A DNA stretch of 64,000 nt from Polynucleobacter sp. AP-Latsch-80-C2 (GTDB taxonomy: Bacteria > Pseudomonadota > Gammaproteobacteria > Burkholderiales > Burkholderiaceae): contig NZ_JACVOY010000006.1 in NCBI RefSeq assembly GCF_018882185.1, positions 62,001 through 126,000 on the forward strand, written 5' to 3'. Below are positions 1 to 10,537 of this stretch, piece by piece (within the stretch, counting starts at the first letter, position 1; the number at the start of each line of letters is the position of its first letter). The notes beneath the pieces are model-generated. The model had not been told where the DNA came from and did not search any database. It saw only the letters and a program-made list of their open reading frames with translations. Made by a program: the position numbers and the translations under genes.

Positions 1-2553
1 ATTGAAATTCAGATTGAAAAAGAGTTTGGTAAAAATTTACCGACTGCAGAAGTGCAGGCAAAAGCACGTGCTTATGCATTGGTGCAAGTTGAAAAACAAA
101 AGAAAGATTTTGAGCGCTTAGGAGTATTGGGTGACTGGAATAATCCCTACCTCACTATGAGCTATCGTAATGAGGCCGATGAAATTCGTGCACTCGGCAA
201 GATCTGGGAAAAGGGTTACGTCTTCCGCGGACTAAAACCCGTGAACTGGTGCTTTGATTGTGGTTCTGCATTGGCTGAAGCCGAAGTGGAATACCAAGAT
301 AAGACGGATCCAACAGTGGATGTAGGTTTTGCATTTGATGATGCGCAGCGCCCTCAACTTGCCAAAGTATTTGGACTATCTGAGTTACCTAATAAACCAG
401 GTCAGATTGTGATCTGGACGACTACGCCTTGGACTATACCTGCCAACCAAGCGATGAACGTTCATCCTGAACTGATCTATGCCCTAGTAGATGTTGGCGA
501 TAAGTTACTCATCTTGGCAAAAGATCGTGTTGAGACTTGCTTACAAGACTATGGTCTCGAAGGCAAAGTCATTGCCACATGCCCAGGCGCACAACTTGCG
601 AATATTTCTTTCTGGCATCCGCTTGCGCCATTGCATGAGGGATATAAGCGTCTCTCCCCAATCTATCCCGCTGAATATGTGACCCTTGATACCGGTACAG
701 GTATTGTTCACTCAGCACCTGCCTATGGTGAGGAAGACTTTAAATCTTGTAAAGCAAATCACTTGGATGACAAAAACATCTTGAACCCAGTTATGGGTAA
801 TGGCGTCTATGCATCTTGGTTACCTCTCTTTGCTAATGAATACATCTGGAAGGCAAATCCAAAGATCGTTGAAGCGATGCGTGAAGCAGGCAGTCTATTG
901 CGCGACAAAACGTATACCCACTCATACATGCATTGCTGGCGCCACAAGTCACCCATCATCTATCGTGCTACCTCACAATGGTTTGCCAGTATGGATAAGA
1001 AACCATCCGATGGCACAACAAGCTTGCGCGAAACAGCACTGGCAGGCATTGAAAACACCCAGTTCTTCCCAGCATGGGGTCAACAGCGTTTACACAGCAT
1101 GATTGCCAATCGCCCAGATTGGACCTTATCCCGTCAACGCCAATGGGGTGTGCCAATGGCCTTCTTTGTTCATAAAGAAAGTGGCGAACCACATCCACGC
1201 ACTGTAGAACTTCTTGAAGAAGTGGCTAAGCGTGTTGAAAAGGAAGGTATTGAAGCTTGGCAAAAATTAGAAGTAGCTGAATTGCTCGGCGATGAAGCTG
1301 CTCATTATGAAAAGAATCGCGACACATTGGATGTCTGGTTTGATTCAGGAACAACTCACTGGCATGTCATTCGCGGTTCACATCGCGATGAGTTACTCAC
1401 CGCTGAAGCGCAGACACCTAAAGGACGTTTGGCTGATTTGTATCTCGAGGGCTCAGATCAACACCGCGGCTGGTTCCACTCATCATTGCTGACAGGCGCA
1501 ATGCTCGATGGCAAGCCTCCTTATAAGGCGCTGTTGACGCACGGCTTTACTGTCGATGGCCAAGGCCGCAAGATGAGCAAGTCTGTTGGTAACGTGATTG
1601 CTCCACAACAGGTAGCAGACAAACTCGGCGCTGAAATCATTCGCTTATGGGTAGCTTCAACTGACTACTCAGGTGAGATGACGATTTCGGATGAGATTCT
1701 CAAGCGCGTCACCGAAAGTTATCGTCGTATTCGCAATACCTTACGCTTCTTGCTCGCGAATCTCTCTGACTTTGATCCAAGCAAGCACTCAATGCCTGGA
1801 GATCAGTGGCTTGAGATTGATCGCTATGCAGTTGCACTGGCCAATCAGTTGCAAGCTGATATTGAAGCGCATTACCAGGCTTATGAGTTCCAGCCAGCAG
1901 TTGCTCGCATGCTCACTTTCTGCTCCGAAGATTTAGGTGGATTCTATTTAGACATTCTGAAGGATCGCCTCTATACGAGTGCACCAGACTCAGCCGATCG
2001 TCGTGCCGCACAGAATGCACTATTTCATATCACTCGCAATCTCTTGAAGTGGCTGTCTCCATTCCTGTCGTTTACCGCCGAGGAAGCTTGGCAGTCCTTC
2101 CCTCATGGCTCGAATGACAAAGCAAAAGAATCCATCTTCATGGAAGAGTTTGGAAGCTTCCCAGAAGTTGCGAATGCGGAAGAGTTGCTGGCCAAATGGA
2201 ATCGTATCCGAGAAATTCGCTCTGAAGTGACCAAAGCCATTGAGATCGAACGTGAAGCTGGGCATGTAGGCTCATCTTTACAGGCTGAGCTCACCATCAA
2301 GGTTGGCGATGTCGACTTCGCCATTCTGCACTCGCTAGAAGATGACTTACGCTTTGTGACCATCACCTCCAGCGCCAATATTGAATTGAGCAATGCTGGA
2401 CTAGAAGTTTTAGTTCGAGGCAGCCAATATAAGAAGTGTGGCCGTTGCTGGCACCACACTGCTGATGTTGGCGGCAATGCTGAACATGCCGATCTTTGTG
2501 GGCGCTGTATCAGCAACCTATTTGGTGATGGCGATCACCGTCTATTTGCGTAA
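1..2553 (+). CDS. ileS: isoleucyl-tRNA synthetase, 5' end outside window
   Basis: Class I aminoacyl-tRNA synthetase that charges tRNA-Ile in the cytoplasm. The frame is open from base 1, so the start and the HIGH-motif region lie upstream; about 850 codons remain of a family usually near 940-960 residues. Visible marks are the editing-domain stretch with [11 protein letters not shown] (about 420-450), the second signature KMSKS at 1570-1584, the anticodon-binding helical region, and a C-terminal zinc site built from CGRCWHH and LCGRC just before the stop, as in the bacterial zinc-containing form. lspA follows 9 bases after the stop, the common ileS-lspA arrangement. No internal defects are seen. 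Confidence 0.97.
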   Translation: MEIQIEKEFGKNLPTAEVQAKARAYALVQVEKQKKDFERLGVLGDWNNPYLTMSYRNEADEIRALGKIWEKGYVFRGLKPVNWCFDCGSALAEAEVEYQDKTDPTVDVGFAFDDAQRPQLAKVFGLSELPNKPGQIVIWTTTPWTIPANQAMNVHPELIYALVDVGDKLLILAKDRVETCLQDYGLEGKVIATCPGAQLANISFWHPLAPLHEGYKRLSPIYPAEYVTLDTGTGIVHSAPAYGEEDFKSCKANHLDDKNILNPVMGNGVYASWLPLFANEYIWKANPKIVEAMREAGSLLRDKTYTHSYMHCWRHKSPIIYRATSQWFASMDKKPSDGTTSLRETALAGIENTQFFPAWGQQRLHSMIANRPDWTLSRQRQWGVPMAFFVHKESGEPHPRTVELLEEVAKRVEKEGIEAWQKLEVAELLGDEAAHYEKNRDTLDVWFDSGTTHWHVIRGSHRDELLTAEAQTPKGRLADLYLEGSDQHRGWFHSSLLTGAMLDGKPPYKALLTHGFTVDGQGRKMSKSVGNVIAPQQVADKLGAEIIRLWVASTDYSGEMTISDEILKRVTESYRRIRNTLRFLLANLSDFDPSKHSMPGDQWLEIDRYAVALANQLQADIEAHYQAYEFQPAVARMLTFCSEDLGGFYLDILKDRLYTSAPDSADRRAAQNALFHITRNLLKWLSPFLSFTAEEAWQSFPHGSNDKAKESIFMEEFGSFPEVANAEELLAKWNRIREIRSEVTKAIEIEREAGHVGSSLQAELTIKVGDVDFAILHSLEDDLRFVTITSSANIELSNAGLEVLVRGSQYKKCGRCWHHTADVGGNAEHADLCGRCISNLFGDGDHRLFA

Positions 2554-2562
2554 GCGGACTAC

Positions 2563-3051
2563 ATGAAACTGACATTTCTACGTTATCTTGCAATTGCCAT
2601 TTTGGTGCTATTGCTTGATCAATTGAGCAAATGGTCCGCATTGAGTAATTTACAGATGGGGGTTCCTGAACCAGTGCTCCCATTCTTAAATTGGCTATTG
2701 TTGTTTAATCCAGGCGCCGCTTTCTCCTTTTTAGCACAGGGCTCTGGCTGGCAACGCTGGTTCTTTACGGCCCTCGGTCTTGGAGCGGCAATCTATATCG
2801 TTTATCTGCTCTATAAAAACCAAGATGAAAAAATACTGTGCATCGCACTGAGCCTTATTTTGGGCGGGGCCCTTGGCAATGTTTTAGATCGAGTGATGTT
2901 TGGTGCTGTAGTCGACTTCATCGACCTTTATTACGCAAATTGGCACTGGCCTGCATTCAACATTGCTGACAGTTCTATTTGCATTGGTGCTACCCTCATT
3001 ATTTGGGGTGAATTTCGTAAGTCATTTGGCAAATCCGCCCAATCCCATTAA
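2563..3051 (+). CDS. lspA: lipoprotein signal peptidase (signal peptidase II)
   Basis: Inner-membrane aspartyl protease that cleaves the signal peptide of prolipoproteins after diacylglyceryl modification. It is 162 residues, normal for the family, with four hydrophobic segments. The family blocks are present: DQLSKW near the first helix, NPGAAFSFL around residue 49, GNVLDR near 105, and the catalytic aspartates in VVDFI (about D118) and FNIAD (about D136). It lies 9 bases after ileS and 9 bases before coaBC, so all three are probably one transcript. No strong ribosome binding site is seen, consistent with translational coupling. Confidence 0.96.
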   Translation: MKLTFLRYLAIAILVLLLDQLSKWSALSNLQMGVPEPVLPFLNWLLLFNPGAAFSFLAQGSGWQRWFFTALGLGAAIYIVYLLYKNQDEKILCIALSLILGGALGNVLDRVMFGAVVDFIDLYYANWHWPAFNIADSSICIGATLIIWGEFRKSFGKSAQSH

Positions 3052-3060
3052 GCTGGCGCC

Positions 3061-4272
3061 ATGCAATCACTTTTAAATAAAAAAATTGTTCTGGGTATCT
3101 CTGGTGGCATCGCTGCCTACAAGACTCCAGAGCTTGCACGCCAGCTCATGCAAGAAGGTGCCTCAGTGCAAGTAGTCATGACTGAAGCGGCGGGACAGTT
3201 TGTGACTGCAGTGACGATGCAAGCCCTCACAGGCAATCCGGTATATAAGAGTCAGTGGGATAGCAGCATCCCCAACAATATGGCGCATATTGAATTATCT
3301 AGATCTGCAGATGCTATTTTGATTGCGCCCTCCAGCGCTGACCTCATGGCTAAACTTTCCTTGGGTCTAGCGGATGATTTACTCAGCACTCTGTGCCTAG
3401 CAAGAGACTGCCCCCTCTTACTTGCGCCGGCAATGAATAAACAAATGTGGGATCACGCTGCTACTCAGAGAAGTGCAGAAAGATTGTTGAATGACGGCGT
3501 GACCTTATTAGGACCTGCCAGTGGCTTTCAGGCATGCGGTGAAGTGGGCATGGGCAGAATGCTCGAGCCAGCAGAAATCCGCGAACAAGTGGTCGCCTTC
3601 TTTCAGAAAAAGACTTTGCTGGGTAAAAAAGTACTCATTACTGCCGGCCCTACCTTTGAGGCGATTGATCCCGTTCGCGGAATTACTAATCACAGCTCGG
3701 GGAAGATGGGTTTTGCGATTGCTCGCGCGGCAGTGGAGGCTGGCGCAGAAGTCCATCTCATTGCTGGCCCCTGTGACCTTGAGACTCCCCTGGCAGCGAC
3801 TGGAAAAATTATCCGTACCGACGTCGTCAGTGCCAAAGAAATGCATGCAGCAGCCCTTAAATCAACCGATAGCGACATCTTCTTCGCTGTTGCTGCGGTA
3901 GCGGACTGGGGAATTGCCAAGCCTGCTAAAGAAAAGATGAAGCGTCAGGGACAAAAAGCGCCCTCAATAGAATTTATTGCCAACCCTGACATACTTCTGG
4001 ATGTTGCTAAGACCGTGAAAACCAAGGGTGGCAAGCCTCACCCTTATTGTGTTGGATTTGCAGCAGAGTCCACCAACCTAGAAGCGCATGCCGAAGAGAA
4101 GCGCAAGCGCAAAGGTATTCCGATGATTGTAGGCAACATTGGTCCGGACACTTTTGGTAGCGACTTAAATCAACTCTTGGTAATCGATGCTCAGGGCAAC
4201 AAAAAACTGGCGAAAGCTGAAAAGCTGCAATTAGCACGGCAACTGATTCAACTGCTTGCCAAGAAAATATAA
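3061..4272 (+). CDS. coaBC: bifunctional phosphopantothenoylcysteine decarboxylase / phosphopantothenate-cysteine ligase
   Basis: Carries out two consecutive steps of coenzyme A synthesis: CTP-dependent joining of 4'-phosphopantothenate to cysteine (CoaB) and FMN-dependent decarboxylation (CoaC). It is 403 residues with CoaC first: the flavin-binding start [10 protein letters not shown] at about 10, the catalytic His in MAHIEL, and the PAMN motif near 127. CoaB follows, beginning near residue 185 with [15 protein letters not shown] and HSSGKMG. dut lies 52 bases downstream and panB, an earlier step of the same pathway, is elsewhere in this window (24.9 kb). Length and motifs are normal. Confidence 0.96.
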   Translation: MQSLLNKKIVLGISGGIAAYKTPELARQLMQEGASVQVVMTEAAGQFVTAVTMQALTGNPVYKSQWDSSIPNNMAHIELSRSADAILIAPSSADLMAKLSLGLADDLLSTLCLARDCPLLLAPAMNKQMWDHAATQRSAERLLNDGVTLLGPASGFQACGEVGMGRMLEPAEIREQVVAFFQKKTLLGKKVLITAGPTFEAIDPVRGITNHSSGKMGFAIARAAVEAGAEVHLIAGPCDLETPLAATGKIIRTDVVSAKEMHAAALKSTDSDIFFAVAAVADWGIAKPAKEKMKRQGQKAPSIEFIANPDILLDVAKTVKTKGGKPHPYCVGFAAESTNLEAHAEEKRKRKGIPMIVGNIGPDTFGSDLNQLLVIDAQGNKKLAKAEKLQLARQLIQLLAKKI

Positions 4273-4324
4273 GCATCTTCTTTTTAATCCCCGCTATTAC
4301 TTCTACCCCGCTTTAGGAAATCTC

Positions 4325-4774
4325 ATGCAATCACTTCAAGTCAAAATTCTCGATGAACGCATGCGCGATCAGCTGCCTAGTTATGGCACATCTGGCAGTG
4401 CAGGACTCGACTTAAGAGCCTGTATTGATGAAACTATTGAAATTGCTCCCGGCCAAACTGTGTTGATACCAACTGGTCTAGCCATTTATGTTGAAGACCC
4501 CCGTTATGCGGCCTTTATTCTGCCGCGCTCAGGACTGGGTCATAAACACGGCATCGTGCTCGGCAATCTTGTTGGCCTAATTGATTCTGACTACCAGGGT
4601 CAACTCATGGTGAGCACTTGGAATCGCGGCTCAACTCCTTTCAAGCTAGAGCCGATGGAGCGTTTAGCGCAATTGGTTGTGATGCCCGTGATGCAGGTGG
4701 AGCTCAAAGTCGTGGAAGAATTTACCGAAAGCAGTCGTGGCGCAGGCGGCTTTGGAAGCACTGGTAGAAGTTAA
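4325..4774 (+). CDS. dut: dUTP diphosphatase
   Basis: Trimeric dUTPase that hydrolyses dUTP to dUMP and pyrophosphate, keeping uracil out of DNA and supplying thymidylate synthesis. The ATG at 4325 gives 149 residues, the usual bacterial length, and is preceded at 6 bases by AGGA (4315-4318). An ATG at 4256 in the same frame would overlap coaBC and add a non-homologous tail, so it is rejected. Conserved motifs are visible: [23 protein letters not shown] and the C-terminal arm [10 protein letters not shown]. coaBC-dut is a frequent neighbourhood. A terminator follows the gene. Confidence 0.96.
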   Translation: MQSLQVKILDERMRDQLPSYGTSGSAGLDLRACIDETIEIAPGQTVLIPTGLAIYVEDPRYAAFILPRSGLGHKHGIVLGNLVGLIDSDYQGQLMVSTWNRGSTPFKLEPMERLAQLVVMPVMQVELKVVEEFTESSRGAGGFGSTGRS

Positions 4775-4796
4775 GCATTCGCAATTACTGTGAGAT

Positions 4797-4822
4797 AAAA
4801 AACCACCCGGAGGTGGTTTTTT
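4797..4822. terminator. bidirectional intrinsic terminator between dut and the symporter
   Basis: Inverted repeat A6CCACC (4797-4807) and GGTGGT6 (4812-4822) with a 4-base loop. Flanking A and T runs let it act on both strands, ending dut and the converging symporter gene. Confidence 0.88.
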
Positions 4823-4849
4823 ATTGTCTAACTTCTAGAATTTACATTA

Positions 4850-6094
4850 TTAGGAATGCGATCCGTGAGGATCTAACTCCCCCTCCCACTTGGAGATCAC
4901 TGCAGTAGCCAGGCCATTACCGAGCACATTGGTAGCAGAGCGCGCCATATCTAAGAAGTGATCAATTCCCAGGATCAATAAGACGCCTGCTTCAGGCAAA
5001 TTAAATTGTGAAAGGGTTGCTGCAATCACCACTAGTGATGCGCGTGGGACGCCCGCAATCCCTTTAGAGGTAATCATTAAAACGAGCAACATAATGAGTT
5101 GCTGCGATAGAGGCATATCAATCCCATATACCTGCGCAATAAAGACTGCTGCGAATGAGCAGTACATCATCGAGCCATCTAAATTAAATGAGTAGCCTAT
5201 TGGCAATACAAAGGAGGCAATTTTATTTTTACAACCAAAACGCTCAACTTGCTCTAGCGTCATTGGATAAGCAGCCTCCGAACTTGCGGTAGTGAAGGCC
5301 AGAAGAATTGGTTCACGCAACATAGATACCAAATGAAAGGCACGTCTTTTGAGAACCAGAGAGCTAATTAAGATGATCACTAGCCAGAGCATCAATATCG
5401 AGGCATAGAAACTGGCCATAAACTTGCCATAAGTAAACAGAATATCTAAGCCATTTTCTGCAATCACCGAAGAGACGGCTGCAAATACAGCCACTGGAGC
5501 AAACTTCATGACCGCTGTAGTGATCTTGAGCATGATGTGCGACAGCATATCCAGATTCCGAACGAACTCTTCAGCACGCTGTCCAAAACTACCAGCAGCC
5601 ACACCAAAAAAGATTGCAAAGACTACGATTTGTAGGATTTCATTCTTGCTCATCGCCTCAAAAATACTGCTGGGGAAGATGTGCTGAAAAAACTCACGTA
5701 CATGAAAGCCACCCTTATCTAAGCCAGTACTCGCTGTTACTTCGGGTATAGGCAAGTTAACGCCAATACCCGGATCCAGCAAATTGACCATGAATAAACC
5801 CAATAGCAATGACACCATTGACATGGAAATGAACCAACCGAAGGTTTTCAATCCTACCCGGCCAATCGCTGAGGCATCGCCCATTCTGGCGATACCTACC
5901 ACCAAAGTGCTGAAGACTAATGGCGCAATAATCATTTTGATCAAGCGTAAGAAGATATCGGTGAGCACCGAGATATATTCAACATACTGCACAGCAAATC
6001 CTGAAGTCGCACCATAACGGTTAACGAGAAAGCCGCTAATGATCCCCAGGATCATCGCGCCAAGGATAAAGTGGGTGAGTTTTTTTGACGACAT
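4850..6094 (-). CDS. dicarboxylate/amino acid:cation symporter (DAACS family)
   Basis: Sodium- or proton-coupled uptake of acidic amino acids or C4-dicarboxylates across the inner membrane. It is 414 residues with several hydrophobic helices and the family core: TASSEAAYP (HP1 serine-rich tip), GYSFNLDGS (TM7, NLDG), SKGIAGVPRAS (HP2) and DHFLDMARSATNVLGN (TM8). In TM8 the Asp/Arg/Asn pattern resembles aspartate/glutamate carriers of the GltP/Glt-Ph type more than DctA, which has a Ser-Glu-Ala-Arg version. The ATG is preceded by AAGGA. It starts only 12 bases after aspA, so the likely substrate is aspartate or glutamate, with aspA as its metabolic partner. The exact substrate is an inference. 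Confidence 0.88.
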   Translation of the reverse strand: MSSKKLTHFILGAMILGIISGFLVNRYGATSGFAVQYVEYISVLTDIFLRLIKMIIAPLVFSTLVVGIARMGDASAIGRVGLKTFGWFISMSMVSLLLGLFMVNLLDPGIGVNLPIPEVTASTGLDKGGFHVREFFQHIFPSSIFEAMSKNEILQIVVFAIFFGVAAGSFGQRAEEFVRNLDMLSHIMLKITTAVMKFAPVAVFAAVSSVIAENGLDILFTYGKFMASFYASILMLWLVIILISSLVLKRRAFHLVSMLREPILLAFTTASSEAAYPMTLEQVERFGCKNKIASFVLPIGYSFNLDGSMMYCSFAAVFIAQVYGIDMPLSQQLIMLLVLMITSKGIAGVPRASLVVIAATLSQFNLPEAGVLLILGIDHFLDMARSATNVLGNGLATAVISKWEGELDPHGSHS

Positions 6095-6106
6095 GGTTTT
6101 CCTTGT

Positions 6107-7515
6107 TTACTTTGACTGGATGCCAGGGGCGGTGAGTACTGCTGGACTTAGGATTTTATCTAGAGTTTCTTTATCCATGAGGCCAAGCTCTAAGACTAAA
6201 TCGGCTACTGAGCAATTTTCTTGTAGGGCCCGCTTCGCAATCATGGTGGCATTTTCATAACCAAGATAAGGATTGAGAGCTGTTGCCAAGCCGGCTGAAG
6301 TACGAACGCGCTCAGCCAATACCTCACGATTAGCTGTAATACCCACCACACAATGGGTTTTTAAAGTATTACAATTGCCGCCAAATGTTCAATGCTCTTA
6401 AACAGACTATGCGCAATGATGGGCTCAAATGCATTGAGCTGCAATTGACCACCCTCTGCCGCCATCGTAATAGTCACATCATTACCAATGACCTCAAAGG
6501 CAATCTGATTAACCACCTCTGGAATAACTGGATTTACCTTACCGGGCATGATGGATGAACCAGCAGCGCGAGCAGGAAGGCGAATCTCATTGAGGCCCGC
6601 CTGTGGACCGCTGGAGAGTAAGCGCAAATCATTGCAAATTTTGGATAGCTTTACCGCCACTCGCTTCAATACCCCAGAAAGCTGAACAAAAGCACCGCAA
6701 TCTTGGGTAGCCTCGATCAGATTCGGCGAAACAATGACATCGACTCCTGAGATCTTCTTGAGATTTGCAATCGCTAGCTTCGAATACCGCACGTCGGTAT
6801 TGATACCGGTGCCAATTGCTGTTGCCCCCAAATTAATTTCCGCGATCAATGAGATTGCCTCTTTTAATCGCTCCACATCTTCCCGAATCATGACGGCGTA
6901 GGTTGAAAACTCTTGACCTAGCGTCATCGGAACGGCATCTTGTAGCTGAGTTCTACCAATTTTTAAAATATCTTTAAATTCTTCAGCCTTATCAGCAAAG
7001 GCGTTACTTAAAGATTCCATTGCTTTTAAAAGTGTTGGGATGGCAAGGCAAGTTGCAAGCCTTAATGAAGTGGGATAAACGTCATTGGTGCTTTGCGACA
7101 TGTTGACATCATTAATGGGGTGCAGATGTGCATAGTCTCCTTTGGGATAGCCCAGGATTTCTAAAGCACGATTGGCAATCACTTCATTGGCGTTCATATT
7201 GGTAGAAGTACCTGCACCGCCTTGAATGACATCGACAACAAACTGATCATGCCACTTTCCAGATTCAATTTCGTGGCAGGCCGTAATAATTGCTTCAGCT
7301 TTTTTGGGGTCCAAATGTCCCATCTCTAAGTTTGCTTTTGCAGCAGCCTCTTTCACATAAGCCAAAGACTTAATCAAATCAGAGTATGTGCCAATCATTT
7401 TTCCCGTAATGGGATAGTTCTCGATCGCCCTGAGGGTATGGATACCCCAATATGCATCTGCCGGAACTTGCGCATCTCCCAAAAGGTCATGTTCTGGGCG
7501 GGTTAACTGTGACAT
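6107..7515 (-). pseudogene. aspA: aspartate ammonia-lyase, interrupted by a frameshift near the 3' end
   Basis: Would deaminate L-aspartate to fumarate and ammonia. The main frame starts at ATG 7515 (GGAG 6 bases upstream; an in-frame ATG at 7527 lacks this) and reads EHDLLG...YWGIHTLRA at the N terminus and the superfamily signature GSSIMPGKVNP near residue 320. It then ends at a stop at 6361-6363, just after SIEHLAA. The rest of the family C terminus continues in another frame as NTLKTHCVVGITANRE... down to the stop at 6107. Adding one base near 6373-6378 restores a full protein of about 468 residues. The truncated product would lack roughly the last 85 residues, including the C-terminal domain near the active site. 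It may be a real pseudogene or a sequencing error. Co-directional with the symporter downstream. Confidence 0.85.
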
Positions 7516-7577
7516 AGCGTTCTCCATGAAAGATCAATCAATGTATCACCAAATGGACATCATTTATCAGGCGGACA

Positions 7578-7602
7578 AAGAAAAAGCCACCCTAGGGTGG
7601 CT
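7578..7602 (-). terminator. intrinsic terminator after the histone-like gene
   Basis: Perfect stem AGCCACCC/GGGTGGCT (7585-7592 with 7595-7602) and a two-base centre. On the minus strand it is followed by a T-rich run, placing it correctly to stop transcription from the small gene at 7624-7857 before aspA. Confidence 0.85.
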
Positions 7603-7623
7603 CTTCATTAAAGCTTTACCGTC

Positions 7624-7857
7624 TTACTTGCGGACATGCGCATGACGAGCTGCATCTTGTGACATACCAGCTCCAGCGCCTTCACGAGATTCTTTTTCTG
7701 CAGTGATTTCTTTACGGCGCTCTTTACAAGAACCGGCAATCTCTTGCAGTGCTTTACGAGCACGAGCAGCAGAAGCCTTTACGCCCTTACCTTGAAACTT
7801 TTCATTTTCGGCTTTGTAAGTTTCAAAAGCTTCGAGTAATTTATCGTGATGGGACAT
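7624..7857 (-). CDS. small histone-H1-like (Hc1-type) protein
   Basis: A 77-residue, very charged, probably helical protein. The middle carries the pattern KFQGKGVKASAARARKALQE followed by CKERRKEITAEK, resembling the N-terminal half of bacterial histone-H1-like Hc1 proteins, which bind DNA and help condense the nucleoid. The C terminus is short and does not show the long Lys/Ala-rich tail of other H1-like proteins. The start has a good ribosome binding site (AAGGA about 5 bases upstream) and a terminator follows, so the gene is likely expressed. It lies 29 bases after clpA on the same strand. The family assignment is by eye; DNA binding is inferred. Confidence 0.72.
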   Translation of the reverse strand: MSHHDKLLEAFETYKAENEKFQGKGVKASAARARKALQEIAGSCKERRKEITAEKESREGAGAGMSQDAARHAHVRK

Positions 7858-7886
7858 GTTTTCCTTTTTTATAGGTATTGAAAGAT

Positions 7887-10193
7887 TTAAATTTCTTCGG
7901 CTGAAGCAATATCAGTCTTAGGCGCTTTGCGTGGAAGGGTCGGCGCATCAAACTCTAACTGCACCTTGCCATCCGCATCAATATCTACTGCTACGTGACC
8001 ACCTTGAGCTAACTTACCAAATAGTAATTCATCGGCAAGCGCCTTACGAACAGTATCTTGAATAATCCGCTGCATTGGTCGAGCACCCATCAGCGGATCA
8101 AATCCATGCTTCGCTAAGTGAGCTCGCAAAGCTGGGCTGAAAGTAGCGTCAACTTTTTTCTCATGCAACTGCTCTTCTAATTGCATTAAGAATTTATCCA
8201 CTACACGCATGATGATGGTCTCATCCAGCGCCTTGAAGGAAACAATCGCATCTAAACGGTTACGGAACTCAGGCGTGAAGAATTTCTTAATATCAGCCAT
8301 CTCATCGCCAGACTCACGAGCATTGGTAAAGCCGATAGTCGATTTCTGCATTGCCTCTGCACCAGCATTGGTTGTCATGATGATGATGACATTGCGAAAA
8401 TCCGTTTTGCGACCGTTGTTATCCGTCAAAGTCCCATGATCCATCACTTGCAAGAGGATATTAAAAATGTCCGGATGGGCTTTTTCAATCTCATCAAGCA
8501 AGAGTACGCAATGGGGCTTCTTATTAACAGCCTCAGTCAGCAGTCCGCCTTGATCAAAGCCGACATAACCTGGAGGGGCGCCGATCAAACGACTAACAGC
8601 ATGACGCTCCATGTACTCAGACATATCAAAACGTAGTAGCTCAATTCCTAAAATATAGGCAAGCTGCTTAGCAACCTCAGTCTTACCAACGCCAGTAGGC
8701 CCAGAGAATAAGAATGATCCGATTGGGCGATCGATCTTACCGAGACCGGCACGGGTCATCTTAATGGCGCTAGCCAAGGCCTCAATAGCAGGGTCTTGTC
8801 CAAACACCACGCTCTTAATATCGCGGTCCAAGGTTTGCAACTTACTACGATCGTCCACGGTGACTGATTGGGGCGGTATGCGGGCAATCTTAGCAACAAT
8901 CTCCTCAATCTCAGGACGGCCAATTGTTTTCTTTTGCTTAGACTTCGGCAAAATGCGTTGCGCAGCTCCCGCCTCATCAATCACGTCAATCGCTTTATCT
9001 GGCAAATGACGATCGTTGATATAGCGTGAAGAAAGTTCTGCGGCAGCTACTAATGCAGCGGCTGCGTATTTCACGCTATGGTGTTCTTCAAAACGTGATT
9101 TGAGACCGCGCAAAATTTGCACTGTCTGATCTACCGTTGGCTCGACAACATCGACCTTCTGAAAGCGACGAGATAACGCAGCATCTTTTTCAAAAATACC
9201 GCGGTATTCAGTAAAGGTAGTTGCGCCAATACATTTGAGCTGGCCGTTAGATAAAGCAGGCTTCAATAAGTTACTTGCATCGAGCGTTCCACCAGATGCC
9301 GCACCAGCACCAATCAAAGTATGAATTTCATCGATAAACAAAACGCCATGCGCATGATCTTTCAATGATTTCAAAACACTCTTGAGACGCTGTTCAAAAT
9401 CGCCACGATACTTAGTACCAGCCAAGAGCGCACCCATATCGAGTGAGTAGACCGTTGCGTCAGCCAAAATATCAGGCACATCGCCCTTCACAATACGCCA
9501 GGCTAAGCCCTCCGCAATCGCAGTCTTACCAACACCAGCTTCGCCTACCAGCAAGGGATTGTTCTTGCGGCGACGGCACAGCACCTGAATAACGCGTTCG
9601 ACCTCACTATCGCGCCCAATCAGCGGATCAATTTTTCCTTGACGAGCTAAAACATTGAGATTTTGGGTGTACTGATCTAAAGGACTTTCTTTTCCAGAGG
9701 CAGCAGACTCTTCAGTCTCTTGCGCTTGGTCAGCCGGCTTGACGTGCTCAGTCTGGTCTTTACGTACACCATGACTAATGAAGTTCACCACGTCTAGACG
9801 TGTGACACCTTGCTGTTGCAAGAAGTAAACCGCATGAGAATCTTTTTCACCAAAGATTGCTACAAGTACATTTGCGCCCGTAACTTCTTTTTTGCCATTA
9901 GATGTGGATTGCACGTGCATGATGGCGCGCTGAATCACACGTTGGAAGCCTAAGGTAGGCTGCGTATCCACCTCATCCGTACCAGGCACCACAGGCGTGT
10001 TGTCATTAATAAAATTTTTCAGTTGTGCGCGTAGCTCTGCAATGTTGACGGCGCAAGCTTTCAGCACCTCGACTGCAGTAGCGTTATCAAGTAACGCAGC
10101 CAACAAATGTTCCACCGTAATGAATTCGTGACGAGAAGCTCTTGCGTCAACGAACGCCATGTGCAAACTGACTTCTAGTTCCTGGGCAATCAT
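7887..10193 (-). CDS. clpA: ATP-dependent Clp protease ATP-binding subunit ClpA
   Basis: AAA+ unfoldase that delivers substrates, including N-degron proteins handed over by ClpS, to the ClpP peptidase. It is 768 residues. The N-terminal repeat domain begins [14 protein letters not shown]; the first ATPase has Walker [10 protein letters not shown] and Walker [10 protein letters not shown]; the second has [12 protein letters not shown] and [12 protein letters not shown]; a ClpB-type D2 small domain follows. The start at 10193 overlaps the clpS stop as ATGA (10190-10193), implying translational coupling; an upstream in-frame ATG at 10211 would overlap clpS further and is not preferred. Length and motifs are normal. 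Confidence 0.97.
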   Translation of the reverse strand: MIAQELEVSLHMAFVDARASRHEFITVEHLLAALLDNATAVEVLKACAVNIAELRAQLKNFINDNTPVVPGTDEVDTQPTLGFQRVIQRAIMHVQSTSNGKKEVTGANVLVAIFGEKDSHAVYFLQQQGVTRLDVVNFISHGVRKDQTEHVKPADQAQETEESAASGKESPLDQYTQNLNVLARQGKIDPLIGRDSEVERVIQVLCRRRKNNPLLVGEAGVGKTAIAEGLAWRIVKGDVPDILADATVYSLDMGALLAGTKYRGDFEQRLKSVLKSLKDHAHGVLFIDEIHTLIGAGAASGGTLDASNLLKPALSNGQLKCIGATTFTEYRGIFEKDAALSRRFQKVDVVEPTVDQTVQILRGLKSRFEEHHSVKYAAAALVAAAELSSRYINDRHLPDKAIDVIDEAGAAQRILPKSKQKKTIGRPEIEEIVAKIARIPPQSVTVDDRSKLQTLDRDIKSVVFGQDPAIEALASAIKMTRAGLGKIDRPIGSFLFSGPTGVGKTEVAKQLAYILGIELLRFDMSEYMERHAVSRLIGAPPGYVGFDQGGLLTEAVNKKPHCVLLLDEIEKAHPDIFNILLQVMDHGTLTDNNGRKTDFRNVIIIMTTNAGAEAMQKSTIGFTNARESGDEMADIKKFFTPEFRNRLDAIVSFKALDETIIMRVVDKFLMQLEEQLHEKKVDATFSPALRAHLAKHGFDPLMGARPMQRIIQDTVRKALADELLFGKLAQGGHVAVDIDADGKVQLEFDAPTLPRKAPKTDIASAEEI

Positions 10194-10537
10194 GCTTCCT
10201 CCATAGTGCACTGTAGTGGGTGGCCCGCTTCACGGGATAATTCAACAACTTGATGCACTTTCGTGGCAGCAACATCGCGAGTAAAAACTCCGCAGATACC
10301 CTTACCAACCAAATGAACCTGCAACATGATGCGTGTAGCAGTTTCATGATCTTTATTGAAATACTCTTGAATCACCATCACCACAAATTCCATTGGGGTG
10401 TAATCGTCATTCAATAACAATACTTTAAACATCGATGGTGCTTTAACTTTTTCTGCCTGCTTTTCGAGCAGAATCGTATCCTCGACGTAAGGATTGGCCG
10501 GATTACCGGTCGTGGGATTCTTAGGTGTGCGACTCAT
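10190..10537 (-). CDS. clpS: ATP-dependent Clp protease adaptor ClpS
   Basis: Adaptor that recognises N-end-rule substrates and docks on the ClpA N-domain. The chosen ATG at 10537 gives 115 residues with a flexible N-terminal tail and the folded core containing [13 protein letters not shown], the Asn-Asp pocket for the substrate N terminus, and [16 protein letters not shown]. Longer in-frame starts up to 10603 add a non-conserved hydrophobic stretch. There is no Shine-Dalgarno sequence before 10537; instead TAGAAT (10545-10550) ends 7 bases before the ATG, suggesting a leaderless transcript. First gene of the clpSA operon. Confidence 0.95.
   Translation of the reverse strand: MSRTPKNPTTGNPANPYVEDTILLEKQAEKVKAPSMFKVLLLNDDYTPMEFVVMVIQEYFNKDHETATRIMLQVHLVGKGICGVFTRDVAATKVHQVVELSREAGHPLQCTMEEA

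Noticed and set aside
2103..2516. 137-codon open frame antisense to ileS
   Set aside because: Lies entirely inside the conserved ileS C-terminal region; composition and position fit a shadow frame.
6340..6385. Programmed -1 ribosomal frameshift joining the two aspA frames
   Set aside because: The TTTAAAA run is not in the zero frame as a slippery heptamer and lies at the stop itself; AspA is not known to need frameshifting. A one-base DNA deletion or sequencing error is simpler.
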